Source of the DNA: Poa pratensis
Taxonomy: Eukaryota > Streptophyta > Magnoliopsida > Poales > Poaceae
Length of the DNA stretch: 64,000 nt
Assembly (NCBI GenBank): GCA_947311845.1
Contig: CAMZMU010000089.1
Coordinates: forward strand, 27,197,769 to 27,261,768
Direction of reading: 5' to 3'
This document shows, in pieces, positions 45,817 through 56,479 of the stretch (the first letter of the stretch is position 1; every line of letters starts with the position of its first letter). The position numbers and the translations under genes were made by a program. A model generated the notes under the pieces. That model saw nothing but the letters and a program-made list of their open reading frames with translations. It was not told the DNA's origin and ran no database searches.

Positions 45817-46743
45817 CAAGAGAAAGATGTAAAAGTTGTAACACACGATGTAACAGGCAGCAGGTTTCAGACGCGCTCTTTTCCTTACCAGGGTACCTAA
45901 GGGGACTGGAAGGTTTTTAATGAGGCGGCTTGCTGACCTAACCTTTTCTATCAATAAAGTAAAGGTTGAACAGAAATTTTCTTTGTCTCAGTTTACTTTT
46001 TTAAGCCGGTTATTTTTTTATTTGCATCATAATAGTTCTTTTGATCAGCTTGGTCCTGGGGGCTTGTTATTGAAAAGTGCTAAGTTATTTCCCCAGGACC
46101 CGGCCCCAGTGGTTATCCGGGTTTCAAATATTGTAACCCGGCAGAGCAGTTCACAGTTTGTTCTATTGAGTAATATGTGTGTTTAGTTTCAGTATCAGTC
46201 ATTTTTAGTTGATTTTATATCTTGAGGACGCCCAAAGAGTGCGTCCCGCCAGTATTTTGGATCAATGGGGTACTGTGGCATAAGCCCTTTACTTTATAAA
46301 CATTGATCCAGGTCTTGGGGGCTCTTACTGCAAAAGTCTGTAGCTGCAATCCCAAGACCCGGCTTTTATGCCACTAGTATTCTTGGTTATCTTGCTGTGC
46401 AGCTGATGTGACTCGCGACTTTATGGCCTGATTGCACACCTGGAAATTCAATCAACCATGAAGCCCGTTGGGACTTGGTTCGACCCTGTTTTTCTCAGAG
46501 AAGTTGCGCCAGGGTATCCATGCGAAAGCCGGCTCACAGTTAAAGACACCAAAAGGGTCATCGAAACCACAGAAGAACAAGTATTTTGACAGGTAAAGAC
46601 ATAATACGATTACTGCAAAGTTTTACAGCGCACGAGCGCACATCACAGGCATAGTATCAAAATACGGCTAAGTTATTACAATACTGTGCCCCAAGGGCCA
46701 AATAAGACAAGTTTTTATGCAGACATAGCTGCTGAGCAATTGT
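45817..46743. other. Noncoding spacer between pol and the antisense gene
   Basis: Contains an AATAAA at 45952-45957, a possible sense-strand polyadenylation signal about 140 bp after the pol stop. Phrases such as 'ccc(c)aggacccgg' and 'ttgggggct' recur here and in the antisense introns. This is also the 3' end region of the antisense transcript. No ORF is supported. Confidence 0.6.
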
Positions 46744-49700
46744 TTAAGAACCGGCTTCAGGAGCCGGGTTAGTGGAAGGAGTGGTGGCTGGAGTATCTTC
46801 CTTGGCGCTGGCCGAGTCATCCTTCGCCGTTTCTGCTTCTACTTCCCGGTTCTTGGGGGCTCTGTTGTTGCGCCATGTCACAAGCTGAAGGGATTGAAAG
46901 TAGTTTTCATCTTCATCTTCCACTGGTGCGCGCGATGGTGGTGGCACAGTGGGAGTTGAGGAGCTTGGCGCAGCGGAAGTACTGGGGACAGTGGGGCCTT
47001 CACCAATTGATTCCTTGTAGCTTTGAAGGAGGTCAATGCGTTGAGGTTCTTCATCAACAATTTCGTCATTGGTCTCGCTGTAGCCGTATTGTATGGAATT
47101 CAGTTTCAAGCCATTGGCAATTTGGGTAGCCACGTGCCGGGTTTGCTTCACAGCCCGGCTGTACGCTTTCCGATCAAAAGCAGTGCCATCTGCGTTGAAC
47201 TGAGGAAATCCTGATGCAAGGGGACCCGGTTCCAAGTTGGGATAATAGGCTTTGGCCAAGGCCAAGCTGCGCATTGCACCGGCTCTGCACGCGGACCTCT
47301 TCAGCAATTGGATCCAGTTTGGCATCGTGGATAAATGAGCCAGTACTTCAGTATAAGTGCTGGGCGGGTTCTCCCAATTTCTGGCGGTTTTGATGACTTC
47401 GCAGCTACCAAAATATAATTGGCGCACCAGTGTATACATACATTTGATTTTCTCGGTGGCGGTTTTGCGAATGTTACCATCGCGCGCGCCTGCAAAGTGA
47501 AAACTAGTGTTAGGCATAGTTTATATGCCGGGTTTGGAAGAGAAAAATTTACCGGGTTTGAGAACATCATGCTTACCAACAAGAGAGGCAACCATAGCAC
47601 TAATCATCTTTTTCAGGCGAGATAGCTCGCTGGTAGTTGCATCCAACTTCTGTTGAAGGTTGGTCAGCTGCTCTTGAAAGTTTTCTTCATGCTCTTGCAT
47701 GTCCCGTTTCAGATCAGAATTTTCTGCTTCAAGGTAGTTATTTTTTCTTCCAGGGCTTGAAGTTTGTTGGTTTCTTTAGCCCGGGCTTCAATCTCAGCTT
47801 TTAAGGTTCCTTGGAGCCGGGCTACTTCCTCATTGGCCTTGCTCACATGCTCCTGTTAAAAAAAAAGAGGCAAGTCAGAGTTCTTTACAAGGTTTTAAAG
47901 TTTACGAAGTGAAAAGTGAAGTCCCAGGTTGCTGCGGGCAGCTAACCCGGCACTTGGGGGCTACAGTTTTGAAGTTTTTAATGATTTGTGGAGTTAAAGG
48001 TGTGAAAGTCCCAGGTTGTTGCGGGCAACTAACCCGGCACTTGGGGGCTACATGGTTCAAAGTTTTGTTCTATGAAGTATGATTTTGATAGCGGAAAGTG
48101 TTTCAAGACCCGGCTTGTTATAAACATACAACCCGGGCCTTGGGGGATACAGGTTGAAGTTTTTTGCCAAGTTATTGTTGTTTCAAGCACCAAGTTCATC
48201 AACAAGTGATAATCTTGGAGCTTGGGGGCTAGTAAGGTTATGGTTATAGATAACTATATTAAAGATTACAAGAAGTAAAAGGACAGTAAATATTGTGCAC
48301 CTGGTATCGTTTCTGAAGTAGGGTGACAAGTTCACTCTCCAAGTTCTTGTGATAAGCAATGCGAGAGAAGTACTCCTCGCACAGAGCAGGTGTGGACATG
48401 GAATCCAAAGCCGCCAAATCCAAAGAAGAAACTGGGTCCTTGCCCTTGGCAGAGGGATCCACTTTGACTTCAGGAGTAATAATCTTGGTAAGAGCTTGAG
48501 AGGCACTAGGAACCGGGCCTTGATGAGACCCGGTGATTTGCACTTCTGGGTCAATCTCTTTTGTCCCAGAGCCGTGTCCAGGAGATGAAGCATTGGTAGC
48601 TGGTTCAGGAGCAGGAGCAGGGGGACTTGGTGGTGAGGCTACCACGTTCTCAGCGCCAGATTCTTCTTTTCGAGCCGGCTCCTCGATTTGTACCTCCATT
48701 TCAGAAGGTTCAGTGGTTGTGCGTGGAGGAGAGGCAACTGGAGGAGAATCCGGGTCTTCTTCTTCCACGATAGCCTTAGCACTGAAACAAAAGAGAAGCA
48801 GTTAGTCACAGCAAAGATTGCAAAGTATTGAAAAAGAAGAGATAGTGAAGCATTTCTAACCCGGTATTGATGTGAAAATCCTCGGGCGTGCTAACAGCGT
48901 CCGAGGAAGAAGTATCTGATGAACGAGAGCGTTTAGGGACCCGGATTTTTCCAGCTAAAGGATACTTTGAGCTGGGCGTCTTCTGGATGGATTTGGCCCA
49001 GCTTGATAAAGATTGTTGAGGGATACCTGAGCTCAAGGATACGTGGGCTGAAGAAGACCGGGTCCGCGGTCTCTTGTTTGCCTCGGCCTCCTTCTCAAGC
49101 TCCTTTTCCTGTGTTGGTACTTGAGTTTGAGATGAGTTCGTTGTACAAGTTGAAAAACGAGAAATTGGCACCTTTGCAATGGCGGCTCGGGTCCGCTTTT
49201 GTGGAGTGGGTGCAGCAGTTTCAGGACCCGGCAATGCATCTGAAGCCGGGTCAGAGGGGCCTGGAATAAGATGAGCCGGATTGTCAGTAGAAGGGCCCGG
49301 GTTTGGGACCTCGTTGTTAAGCAAGTTGATGAAGAGCCGGCCTAGGGAGTCTAGCTCACCTTCTTCTTCTTCTTCTTCTTGGTTGTCACTCTCTGTGTCT
49401 TCTTCAGCAGAGGAAGTGGGGGTGTAGTCAACGCTCCACCACTTGGAGTCCTGAGAAAAAGTTGCATGAGTAAAACCGTATACAAGATTTACCGGGTTAT
49501 GATCTGCAGGGATATGAAAAGATAAAAGTTTTACCGTGGGAGGTTTGTTCTTGGCGCTGAACGGGGCGAGCCCGTTTTCCGCGATCTTAGTTTTCTTCTC
49601 ACCAAGAAGCCTCTTGGCGTTCTTCACAACTTGGTCGTCAAGCAGTGTGATTTCAGAATATCGCATATCATCTGTGGTCTCTTCTGTGTATTCATAGAAG

Positions 49701-50509
49701 AGCCGGGTTCTGATACTCAGTGGCTGGATAAACCAGCCGATCCAGCACTTAACCAAATCTGTCCCACGGAGGCCATGGGCGAGTAGGGCTCTGGCCCGGC
49801 TGTGGAGGCCTTCAAGTGCTTCTCGCTTTTCCAATTCAGCGTAACTGTTCATCTTGGGGGTGTACACCAGTGCAGAATTTCTGAAGGCCGGGAATTTGGC
49901 TTCATCTGCTTCTGGAGAGGTGTCTTTGCAATAGAAATAAGTGTTTTGCCACCCCTTAGGGTGGCTGGCCAAAGCGAGAGCCGGGAAATTGCATTCCTTG
50001 CGGCGCTGGATGGAGACGCCCCCATACGGGCCCAGAGGTTGATTTTTACGAGATGGGTTGCAGTAAAAAATGTCAAGGAAGAAATCAAGGGATGGAGGAA
50101 TCTGGAGATAGTCCTCACAGAAAACAACAAAGTTGCTGATGTTCAGGATTGAATTGGGCGCCACATCCATTGGAGTGAGCCCGTAATACTTAAAGACTTG
50201 ACGAAAAAAGAGAGAACCCGGGGGGCGGAGACCCCGGGTTACGTGATCTAAAAGAACGACCACTTCACCTTTTTCAGGAGTGGGCCGGGTCTCCTCTCCA
50301 GGCGCACGCCACTGGATCTCCTCCTGAGGCGGGAGTTCACCCCGGTTCACGAATGACTGGAGCGTGGTCTTGGTTGCGCTGGACCGTGTCCAGTTCACAG
50401 GAGCGGCTGTGGGCGCACCGCTAGATCCGCCCTTTGCGGAGCTGGGAGGTTTCTTTGCAAGAGATTTTGCAGCTTTGGGCCCTCCTGCCATCTTCTTCTC
50501 CTTCACCAT
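46744..50509 (-). CDS. Antisense four-exon gene of the Tat-like element (gypsy-associated Transposase_28-like protein)
   Basis: Proposed exons on the minus strand: 50509-48861, 48781-48301, 47852-47577 and 47489-46744. Introns obey GT-AG; the first has a CTAAC branch-type site and a U-rich tract before CAG. Phases agree across all junctions, with the first break inside a Gly codon and the second in phase 0. The product would be about 1050 residues. Exon 1 carries the conserved 'RGLRPPGSLFFRQVFKYYGL' and 'KGWQNTYFYC' region typical of the 'putative gypsy type transposon' family (PF04195). Exon 3 encodes a coiled coil. The tail is Pro/Ser/Thr-rich. Exon 3 needs one more A in the run at about 47737-47742 to stay open. 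Such antisense proteins are known in Tat elements, but their function is not. Confidence 0.7.
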
Positions 50510-50802
50510 GGTTGGAGATCAACGAGGTGCCTAAGCGGTAACAATGGCGAAGAACGATGAACATGATAAGAACCCTAGCTCAGATGCAAATGTGGATAGA
50601 GGAGTGCAGATTGAATCTAGACAAAATGAGGAGCGGAATCGGGTGCGCAGCACAAGTAAAAACAAAGATTGGAGTTACCTTGGAGATTAGTTGAAGTTGG
50701 AGAGCTCGATTCGAGATCGGATCTGCGGCTGCTACAGTGCTTGCGCGAAGTTGGAGATGAGTTTGAGAATGGGGAAAATGACTGCGCGAGGTCGTGGCCA
50801 GA

Positions 50803-50810
50803 TATTTATA
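50803..50810 (-). promoter_or_regulatory. TATA box for the antisense gene
   Basis: TATAAATA on the minus strand, about 295 bp before the antisense ATG, outside the LTR. This implies a separate promoter for the antisense transcript, which lies entirely between pol and the 3' LTR. Confidence 0.6.
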
Positions 50811-51200
50811 ACCGCGGTGAAAACCCTAGGGGTAACATGGTAAAAATGAGTGGATAAGATAAGCATCTTCTCCGGGAAGTCAGCGACAATCAGACAGGAC
50901 AAAAAGGATATTCCAACTCATTTATGGTGTCTCAGTGAGATGGCTGAGTAGAAATTTTCGCTAAGTGTTGGGTGTGAAACCCGGAGATACACGGTGTAGA
51001 ATGAGAAAGCCGGGTCATGAGATAACCCGCCAAGAAGAGCTGGCTTAACAAGACAGAGGGAAATGAAACTTGATATCTTGTACATATTTATTATCTTTGT
51101 ATTTCAGGTGATTAACCAGGCAAGCCAGAACACCAGCATTGATCAAGAAACAAACAACGCAAGATAGAAGCAAAGCGTGGCAACCTGGTTACCTGGTTAA

Positions 51201-51212
51201 CCTGGGGGCTAC
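51201..51212 (+). other. Polypurine tract of Tat-like element
   Basis: 'cctgggggctac' directly precedes the 3' LTR and is the likely plus-strand primer site. The purine run is short. Confidence 0.6.
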
Positions 51213-51802
51213 TGATGGAGGGATAATAACCCGGTAGGCCCATGACGAGGAAAACATGACCCGCCAGGCAGGAGGCCCGGCGAGGCCAGTTAACCCTCAG
51301 CATAGGCCGGGTTACGGTGCTGGGCCGGTATCTTGGCGATGACCCGGCTATTCATGAAGAATGTTCCAGAAGGTCCAGAGGCGGTTCAAGAGGCGGTTCT
51401 ATACTTGGAATACACGAAGGATAAAGGAGTAGTAGTAGGACTCAGAGTTCGGGTAGAACCCGGCCTATCATGTACGCGACCAGGAGGCCCGGTATCTATA
51501 TAAACCGGCCCCTGCCCCTTAGACAAAAAGACTTTTCGTAACCCCAAGCTTTAGGCGAGACATACAATCCTTGTAACCTAGATCGAGATCCGGCTCTGTT
51601 GTAGTAGCCGGGTTATCGAGACAGAGATCGAGATTAATAATAAGATAGCAGGAAGTAGGTCTTTATCTCCAATGGAGAGGCCGAACCTGGGTAAACCTTT
51701 GTCCCCTGCCGTGCTAAACAAACACCCAGACACCAGAGTCGCCTTGCCCAAAAGTTTAAGCTACCCTCAAGTAGCATCTGCCGTGTTTTCTACCCCACGA
51801 CA
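51213..51802 (+). repeat. 3' LTR of Tat-like element
   Basis: 590 bp, one A longer than the 5' LTR in the run after 'cttagac'. TATA box at 51497-51504. Confidence 0.93.
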
Positions 51803-52067
51803 TGTGTAGTCACACAACTTAGTTCTTTCTCCCATTTTAGCAAGTTTTTTTGGTATTTTTGATTTTTTCTGCAAAACTGAAATAAATATGATATGATATG
51901 CAATGATACTAACAAAAAAAATTGCTTTGCAAGTAAAGATGGATAAGATGGTGCTCACGTAGGTGCAACGTTCCCAAGCTTAGGTGTTAGCACAAGTTGG
52001 TGACGTTGACTTTGTTGTGAGATGAATGCGATGATGCACACCCTTGGATAAATCTCTCAGCTACGAT

Positions 52068-52085
52068 TCCCCGGCAACGGCGCCA
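52068..52085 (-). other. Primer binding site of the Athila-like element
   Basis: Minus-strand TGGCGCCGTTGCCGGGGA lies ten bases inside the 5' LTR edge at 52096. This sequence is characteristic of Athila-lineage elements (recalled as a tRNA-Asp complement). Confidence 0.8.
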
Positions 52086-52095
52086 GAAAACGTCT

Positions 52096-53823
52096 TGATG
52101 ATCCCGAAGAGCAAGTCTTGATGCCTGCACAAATAACGGGATTTAGGTTGAGACTCCAAGTGCAGAGTGTATAGTATAGTGGAAGACAGTTTTCCCCACG
52201 AGGGGTGACTCGAGGGTTTAATATCGAACTCTCGGGGAATCTGCAGTGGTAGATTTATCTTCTTATCCTTCTTTTGGTTACCTACAAAACAAGGTTAGAT
52301 GTTTTGGTCCTCAACCTCACCTGTGGTTGTCAAGCACAAGGTGTAAGAATGATATCAGGATAATTATGCAATGCAAACAGGAAATAAATATGCAATGATG
52401 GTGGATGCAATGGTAAATGATATTTTTGGGTTTTTGAATGATGTATGCAAGATGAAAAGTATTTTTGTATTTTCGGATTTAATGATGGCTGAAAATATAA
52501 AAGTGGTATATGGTGTTGGAAAGGTGTTTCTTATGATTAAAAATGGACTGGGGTTCATGGTTTCACAAATGCACTCTCTCTTTATAAAGTGGTAGACAAT
52601 GGAACACACAAAGTTAACATATGAGATTGCAACACAGGGTTTGATAACAAGTTACTTAGATATATGGGCATCACGTCCTAACATAGAGATCTTTTGGTTA
52701 TTAACCTCTCTTATACTCCACCAAGATGCGAACTAAATCATAACACCTCAGTAATTAAGATAACTCAGAGTATAGCAATAAGTATCATGACATGAAGTGA
52801 AAATAAGAACATGCTAGATCTAGTCATGGAGTAGTGGCAATGGTCACGCCCACATCCCCGGTAGCATGGTATTTTAGTTTATCCCTAGTGAGGTAACAAA
52901 GTAAGGTAAAGATACCAAAGTGGATCGCAGAACTTTCTCTCACGTTCACTGCACTAGCCACCCCCCGTTACTCCAACTAATGCACACATTCCCCCTCACA
53001 CGCTCTCATAAACATGCTTGATCAAAACAAGTAGACAAGAACGGGGTACGTAATATGCATCTATACTCATAACTGAAACAAACATTGCAATCTCAAACAT
53101 ATATTAACTCACAAAGATCCACCACAAAGGTATTACAACGGTGACCGTAATCATGTTCAGTAGCTCATACGGTGCTAATTAGTGAAGCTCAAGAGAGAGA
53201 GATACATAAGTTACTTCCACAAACCCATAGTCCAGAGGTGGACTACTCCCTCTTCATCATGGAGACGGTGGAGAAGTCGATGGAGAAGGTGGAGACCACG
53301 CCGGCAGCGCCCCGCCGGAGTTTTCCCCCTCCAATCTGTAGCTCCTGATCTCCGTTTCGGTGTTTCTGTGTTTCTGCGGCGCTCCTTCCAGAGAACGACG
53401 GGGGACCTTTTTTATAGGCATTTTTAGGTCAAGACGAAGGCGGCGGAGCGAAGATCGACGGCAACGGAGTCACGAGGCCCAAACGGGTGGGTCCCACGCA
53501 GCCACAGTACCTGGCCGCGTGGGCATGCTCGTTTGGCCCTCGGGCCTCCGTTTGCTTGCTTCCTTTTTCCGTAGTCCTTCTTCCTTCCAAATATTGACGC
53601 CCGTAAATTTCCAGGTGATTTCGTTGACGTTTGGGTCCCTGAAACATTAAAGTACAAAACTAGGTTTTTCTGCCTATGCAGGGTTAATTCCAAATAAATG
53701 GGAAAACTATGAAGTATTCCCAAAATCATGATAAAACATTGATATAACCCTTATATGATGCAAATATGATTGGAATATAAGCAATTAAAGTGCAAAGTTC
53801 ATGTATGCATTTTACATGCATCA
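52096..53823 (-). repeat. Athila-like 5' LTR
   Basis: 1728 bp, the partner of 32506-34216. The right edge is followed by CCATG and one base later by the CACTA element. Confidence 0.9.
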
Positions 53824-54599
53824 CCATGTCACTAGTACAGAACGACACATCGGAAACGGGCCAAAAACCCCTTCGGCAACGGAGAAAGGGTCCGTGTCCC
53901 CGCCTCTGTCACTGATGTGAAGCCTCACAATGGCAACGGAGATTTTTATCGTTTGCAATAAGTTTAGCAACGGGCATAATATATAACCGTTGCCTTTAGT
54001 CTTTACATCAGATACGGAGATTAGTTTTTGACCGTTTGTAATGAGGGCTAAAGGAAACAAAAAAAAGCCGGTGACACCTGCTGCACCGTCGACGGAGCCC
54101 TGTGGTTCCTGCTGGACGGCCGCCGGTTCTTCACCTTCCTCTTCACCCAGCTTCATTGCGTGATCTTCTTCTACCTATTTAGTACTGCACAAAAGTCTTG
54201 CTCCTGGAGGCGCCAGCTTCAGTGGACCGTGTGGACGGAGCCCGCTCCTACATATTCACGGCCGCCGCATAGTCTCCAGGTTTCCTCCTCGCCCTAAAGG
54301 AGATGAAAAAAATGAAAATGTAAGCTCCTTCATCTCTATACACAAGACATATGCTTCTTCATCGGCATTACAGAAAATATAGAACTAATTACAACTAGAA
54401 CATAGTCTAAACAATGCCTCATATATAGCTAGATTGGACACATAAATTCCAGGGATGGAGCAAGCGAGCCAAGTAGGATGCACAAGATCGATATGTATTT
54501 GTGCATATCACAAGGATCACTAGCGTCACCCCCAGATCACACGGTGTCAGCTAATTTTAATCATCGGCATCACAGAAACAAAGCTAAAATCAGAGCAAA

Positions 54600-55330
54600 T
54601 GCCTACTAAAAACAGAGAAAATCCATGGATAAACAATTAGCTACTTACAACTAGAAAACAACTAAAATCTATGTGTAAACAATGCCTACTAAAAACAGAG
54701 CAAATCTATGGATAAACAATTAGCTACTTACAACTAGAAAACAGCTAAAATCTATGTGTAAACAATGCCTACTAAAAACAGAGCAAATCTATGGATAAAC
54801 AATTAGCTACTTACAACTAGAAAACAGCTAAAATCTATGTGTAAACAATGCCTACTAAAAACAGAGCAAATATATGGATAAACAATTAGCTACTTACAAC
54901 TAGAAAACAGCTAAAATCTATGTGTAAACAATGCGTACTAAAAACAGAGCAAATTTATGGATAAACAATTAGCTACTTACAACTAGAAAACAGCTAAAAT
55001 CTATGTGTAAACAATACCTACTAAAAACAGAGCAAATCTATGGATAAACAATTAGCTACTTACAACTAGAAAACAGCTAAAATCTATGTGTAAACAATGT
55101 CTACTAAAAACAGAGCAAATCTATGGATAAACAATTAGCTACTTACAACTAGAAAACAGCTAAAATCTATGTGTAAACAATGCCAACTAAAAATAGAGCA
55201 AATCTATGGATAAACAATTAGCTACTTACAACTAGAAAACAGCTAAAATCTATGTGTAAACAATGCCTACTAAGATCAGATCAAATCTATGGATAAACAA
55301 TTAGCTACTTACAACTAGGAAACAGCTATC
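54600..55330. repeat. 83-bp tandem repeat array, nearly nine copies
   Basis: The unit starts 'tgcctactaaaaacagagc' and recurs at 54600, 54683, 54766, 54849, 54932, 55015, 55098, 55181 and 55264 with few substitutions. It lies just downstream of the stop codon of the minus-strand gene at 55352-55963, inside the CACTA element. Confidence 0.95.
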
Positions 55331-55351
55331 CTACTGAACTGGGGTCTTACA

Positions 55352-55963
55352 TTAGGCGAGTCGGGCTCGCTTAGCGTCGCCGCCGGCGACGGAGCTAGCG
55401 CCGGCCTCCCCTGGCGGCGCCTTGCCCTCGCCGTGGACCAAAGAGAGGGCTATGGCGGCCCGAAGGTCAGACTGGTAGACCGCCTCCTCGGCGCGTTCGA
55501 CCTGGGTCGACGCCTCGGAGAGGAGGACCGCCGCCTCCAGATCGGCCTCGCCCTGACGACGCTTGGCGTCCTCGCGCTCGAAATCGGCGCGGGAGAGTTG
55601 GCAAGCGATCTCCAGATCACGATCCTCCTCCTCTTCCTCTTCCTCCTCCTCGTCGGAGGACGAGGACGAGGAGGAGGAGAAAGACGGATGGCGGCCGGGG
55701 TACATCGCCTGGCGGATCTCACGGTAGCTGCAATGGTGGCCAAATGAGCGAGTGCGGCCGGAGCCTTCGCCGTGCGGACGAGCGCCAAGGCTGCGGGATC
55801 GGCCCGCGGGGGCCGGATCGGCGGCGGCCTGTTCCGCAATCTCGTCCCGCAACACCAGCTGACGCTGCTGCTGCCTGAAGGCCCGGAGGGTGGGGCGGCC
55901 ACGGCCGCGGCCGCGGCCACGGCCGCGATGGCCGGATCTACCAGCGCCGACGGTGGAAGCCAT
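55352..55963 (-). CDS. CACTA-borne protein with three UIM-like motifs
   Basis: 203 residues from the ATG at 55963; the frame is open further upstream, but this start fits a short leader and begins the GC-rich part. In order: an Arg-Gly repeat (residues 8-23), a Gln-rich helix, a Ser run (95-103), an acidic run (104-113), then three segments fitting the ubiquitin-interacting motif core (hydrophobic-x-x-Ala-x-x-x-Ser) at residues 117-124, 142-149 and 167-174 ('LEIACQLS', 'LEAAVLLS', 'LRAAIALS'). The C-terminus is basic ('DAKRARLA'), a possible nuclear signal. No transposase similarity was seen. It may be a captured host gene fragment or an accessory protein; no family was recognised. Confidence 0.55.
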   Translation of the reverse strand: MASTVGAGRSGHRGRGRGRGRGRPTLRAFRQQQRQLVLRDEIAEQAAADPAPAGRSRSLGARPHGEGSGRTRSFGHHCSYREIRQAMYPGRHPSFSSSSSSSSDEEEEEEEEEDRDLEIACQLSRADFEREDAKRRQGEADLEAAVLLSEASTQVERAEEAVYQSDLRAAIALSLVHGEGKAPPGEAGASSVAGGDAKRARLA

Positions 55964-56479
55964 GCGAGAGAGTGGAGAGAGAGGAGACTGTGCGGCGGCT
56001 AGGGTTGGAAGTGAGACAGTGAGAGTGAGAGTGAAGGGCATAGTAGGTTCTTATAGGCCGGCTGTCGGGCTGCTTCTAATGGCAACGGAGATTACGAAAC
56101 TGTCCGTGTGCGATGAGCACACATCGGTAACGGAGTTAAACCAAACTCCGTTGCCAACATATATTTCACTATTCACCCGTTGCCTTTGTTGTGGGCCTGC
56201 TTTACGGCCCAGTGCGGGCACGCGGGGGATGTCGCGATTTACCGTCGTCTAACTCCTGCCGTTGCCATAGAGGGGTATCCGATGTGTCGTTCTGTACTAG
56301 TGTGTGTGGTCAAAATTTATACTCTAAAAAGGAAATAACCCACAATCTTTGTAACAGGGATTTGAATTTTATCGAACCTTTCGTCTTTAAAATATTAACT
56401 TAGAATAGTTTACAAGGATGAGATGGGCGTTCAAAATTTCATGATACAAGTAGCATGTGTAAACAATTTTTATTTTAGA

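Larger units (their letters stand above)
38384..51802 (+). mobile_element. Tat-like Ty3/Gypsy LTR retrotransposon, complete and young
   Basis: A 13,419-bp element with LTRs of 589 and 590 bp that appear identical except for one A in an A-run, flanked by TGTGT on both sides (38379-38383 and 51803-51807). Order: LTR, primer binding site 38975-38991, gag-protease, RT, RNase H, a second archaeal-type RNase H, integrase, then an antisense spliced gene, polypurine tract (51201-51212) and LTR. A second RNase H and an extra antisense ORF are known traits of Tat-lineage elements. It sits inside the gag gene of the Athila-like element. Confidence 0.93.
36579..51835 (-). pseudogene. Athila-like gag-protease gene, interrupted by the nested element
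   Basis: The ORF starts at the ATG at 51835 (minus), 233 bp downstream of the primer binding site, runs 11 codons, is cut by the nested element (38384-51802), and resumes in frame at about 38378 after the target duplication is allowed for. The long part (38378-36579) holds the retrotransposon gag fold ('LFPFSLRGKAKEWLHSLP', 'FIKKYYPP'), Asn/Tyr/Gly-rich repeats, a coiled coil near the middle, and an aspartic protease with 'AILDLGSSVSVLSKELYE' and 'PIILGRPFLRTTGAIID'. The catalytic triad reads DLG instead of D-S/T-G. It has no internal stop or frameshift apart from the insertion. Confidence 0.85.
32506..53823 (-). mobile_element. Athila-like Ty3/Gypsy element, minus strand, split by a nested Gypsy element
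   Basis: Two LTRs (32506-34216 and 52096-53823) begin TGATGATCCC and end ATGCATCA. They are flanked by the 5-bp duplication CCATG (32501-32505 and 53824-53828). The minus-strand primer binding site (52068-52085, TGGCGCCGTTGCCGGGGA) is of the type used by Athila-lineage elements. Without the nested 13.4-kb element it would be about 7.9 kb. It encodes only gag and protease, with no RT, RNase H or integrase, so it would depend on enzymes from elsewhere. The two LTRs differ by several substitutions and indels, making it older than its insert. Confidence 0.9.
53830..56302. mobile_element. CACTA element 1, non-autonomous, complete
   Basis: Perfect terminal inverted repeats of about 25 bp start CACTAGTACAGAACGACAC and are flanked by the 3-bp duplication TGT (53827-53829 and 56303-56305). 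Subterminal 'gcaacgg' and 'ccgttgcc' motifs repeat in both orientations, as expected for transposase binding regions. It carries no transposase, but it contains an 83-bp tandem array and one gene. Confidence 0.92.

Noticed and set aside
54600..55330. CRISPR-like array
   Set aside because: Repeats are directly adjacent 83-bp units without spacers, inside a plant transposon.
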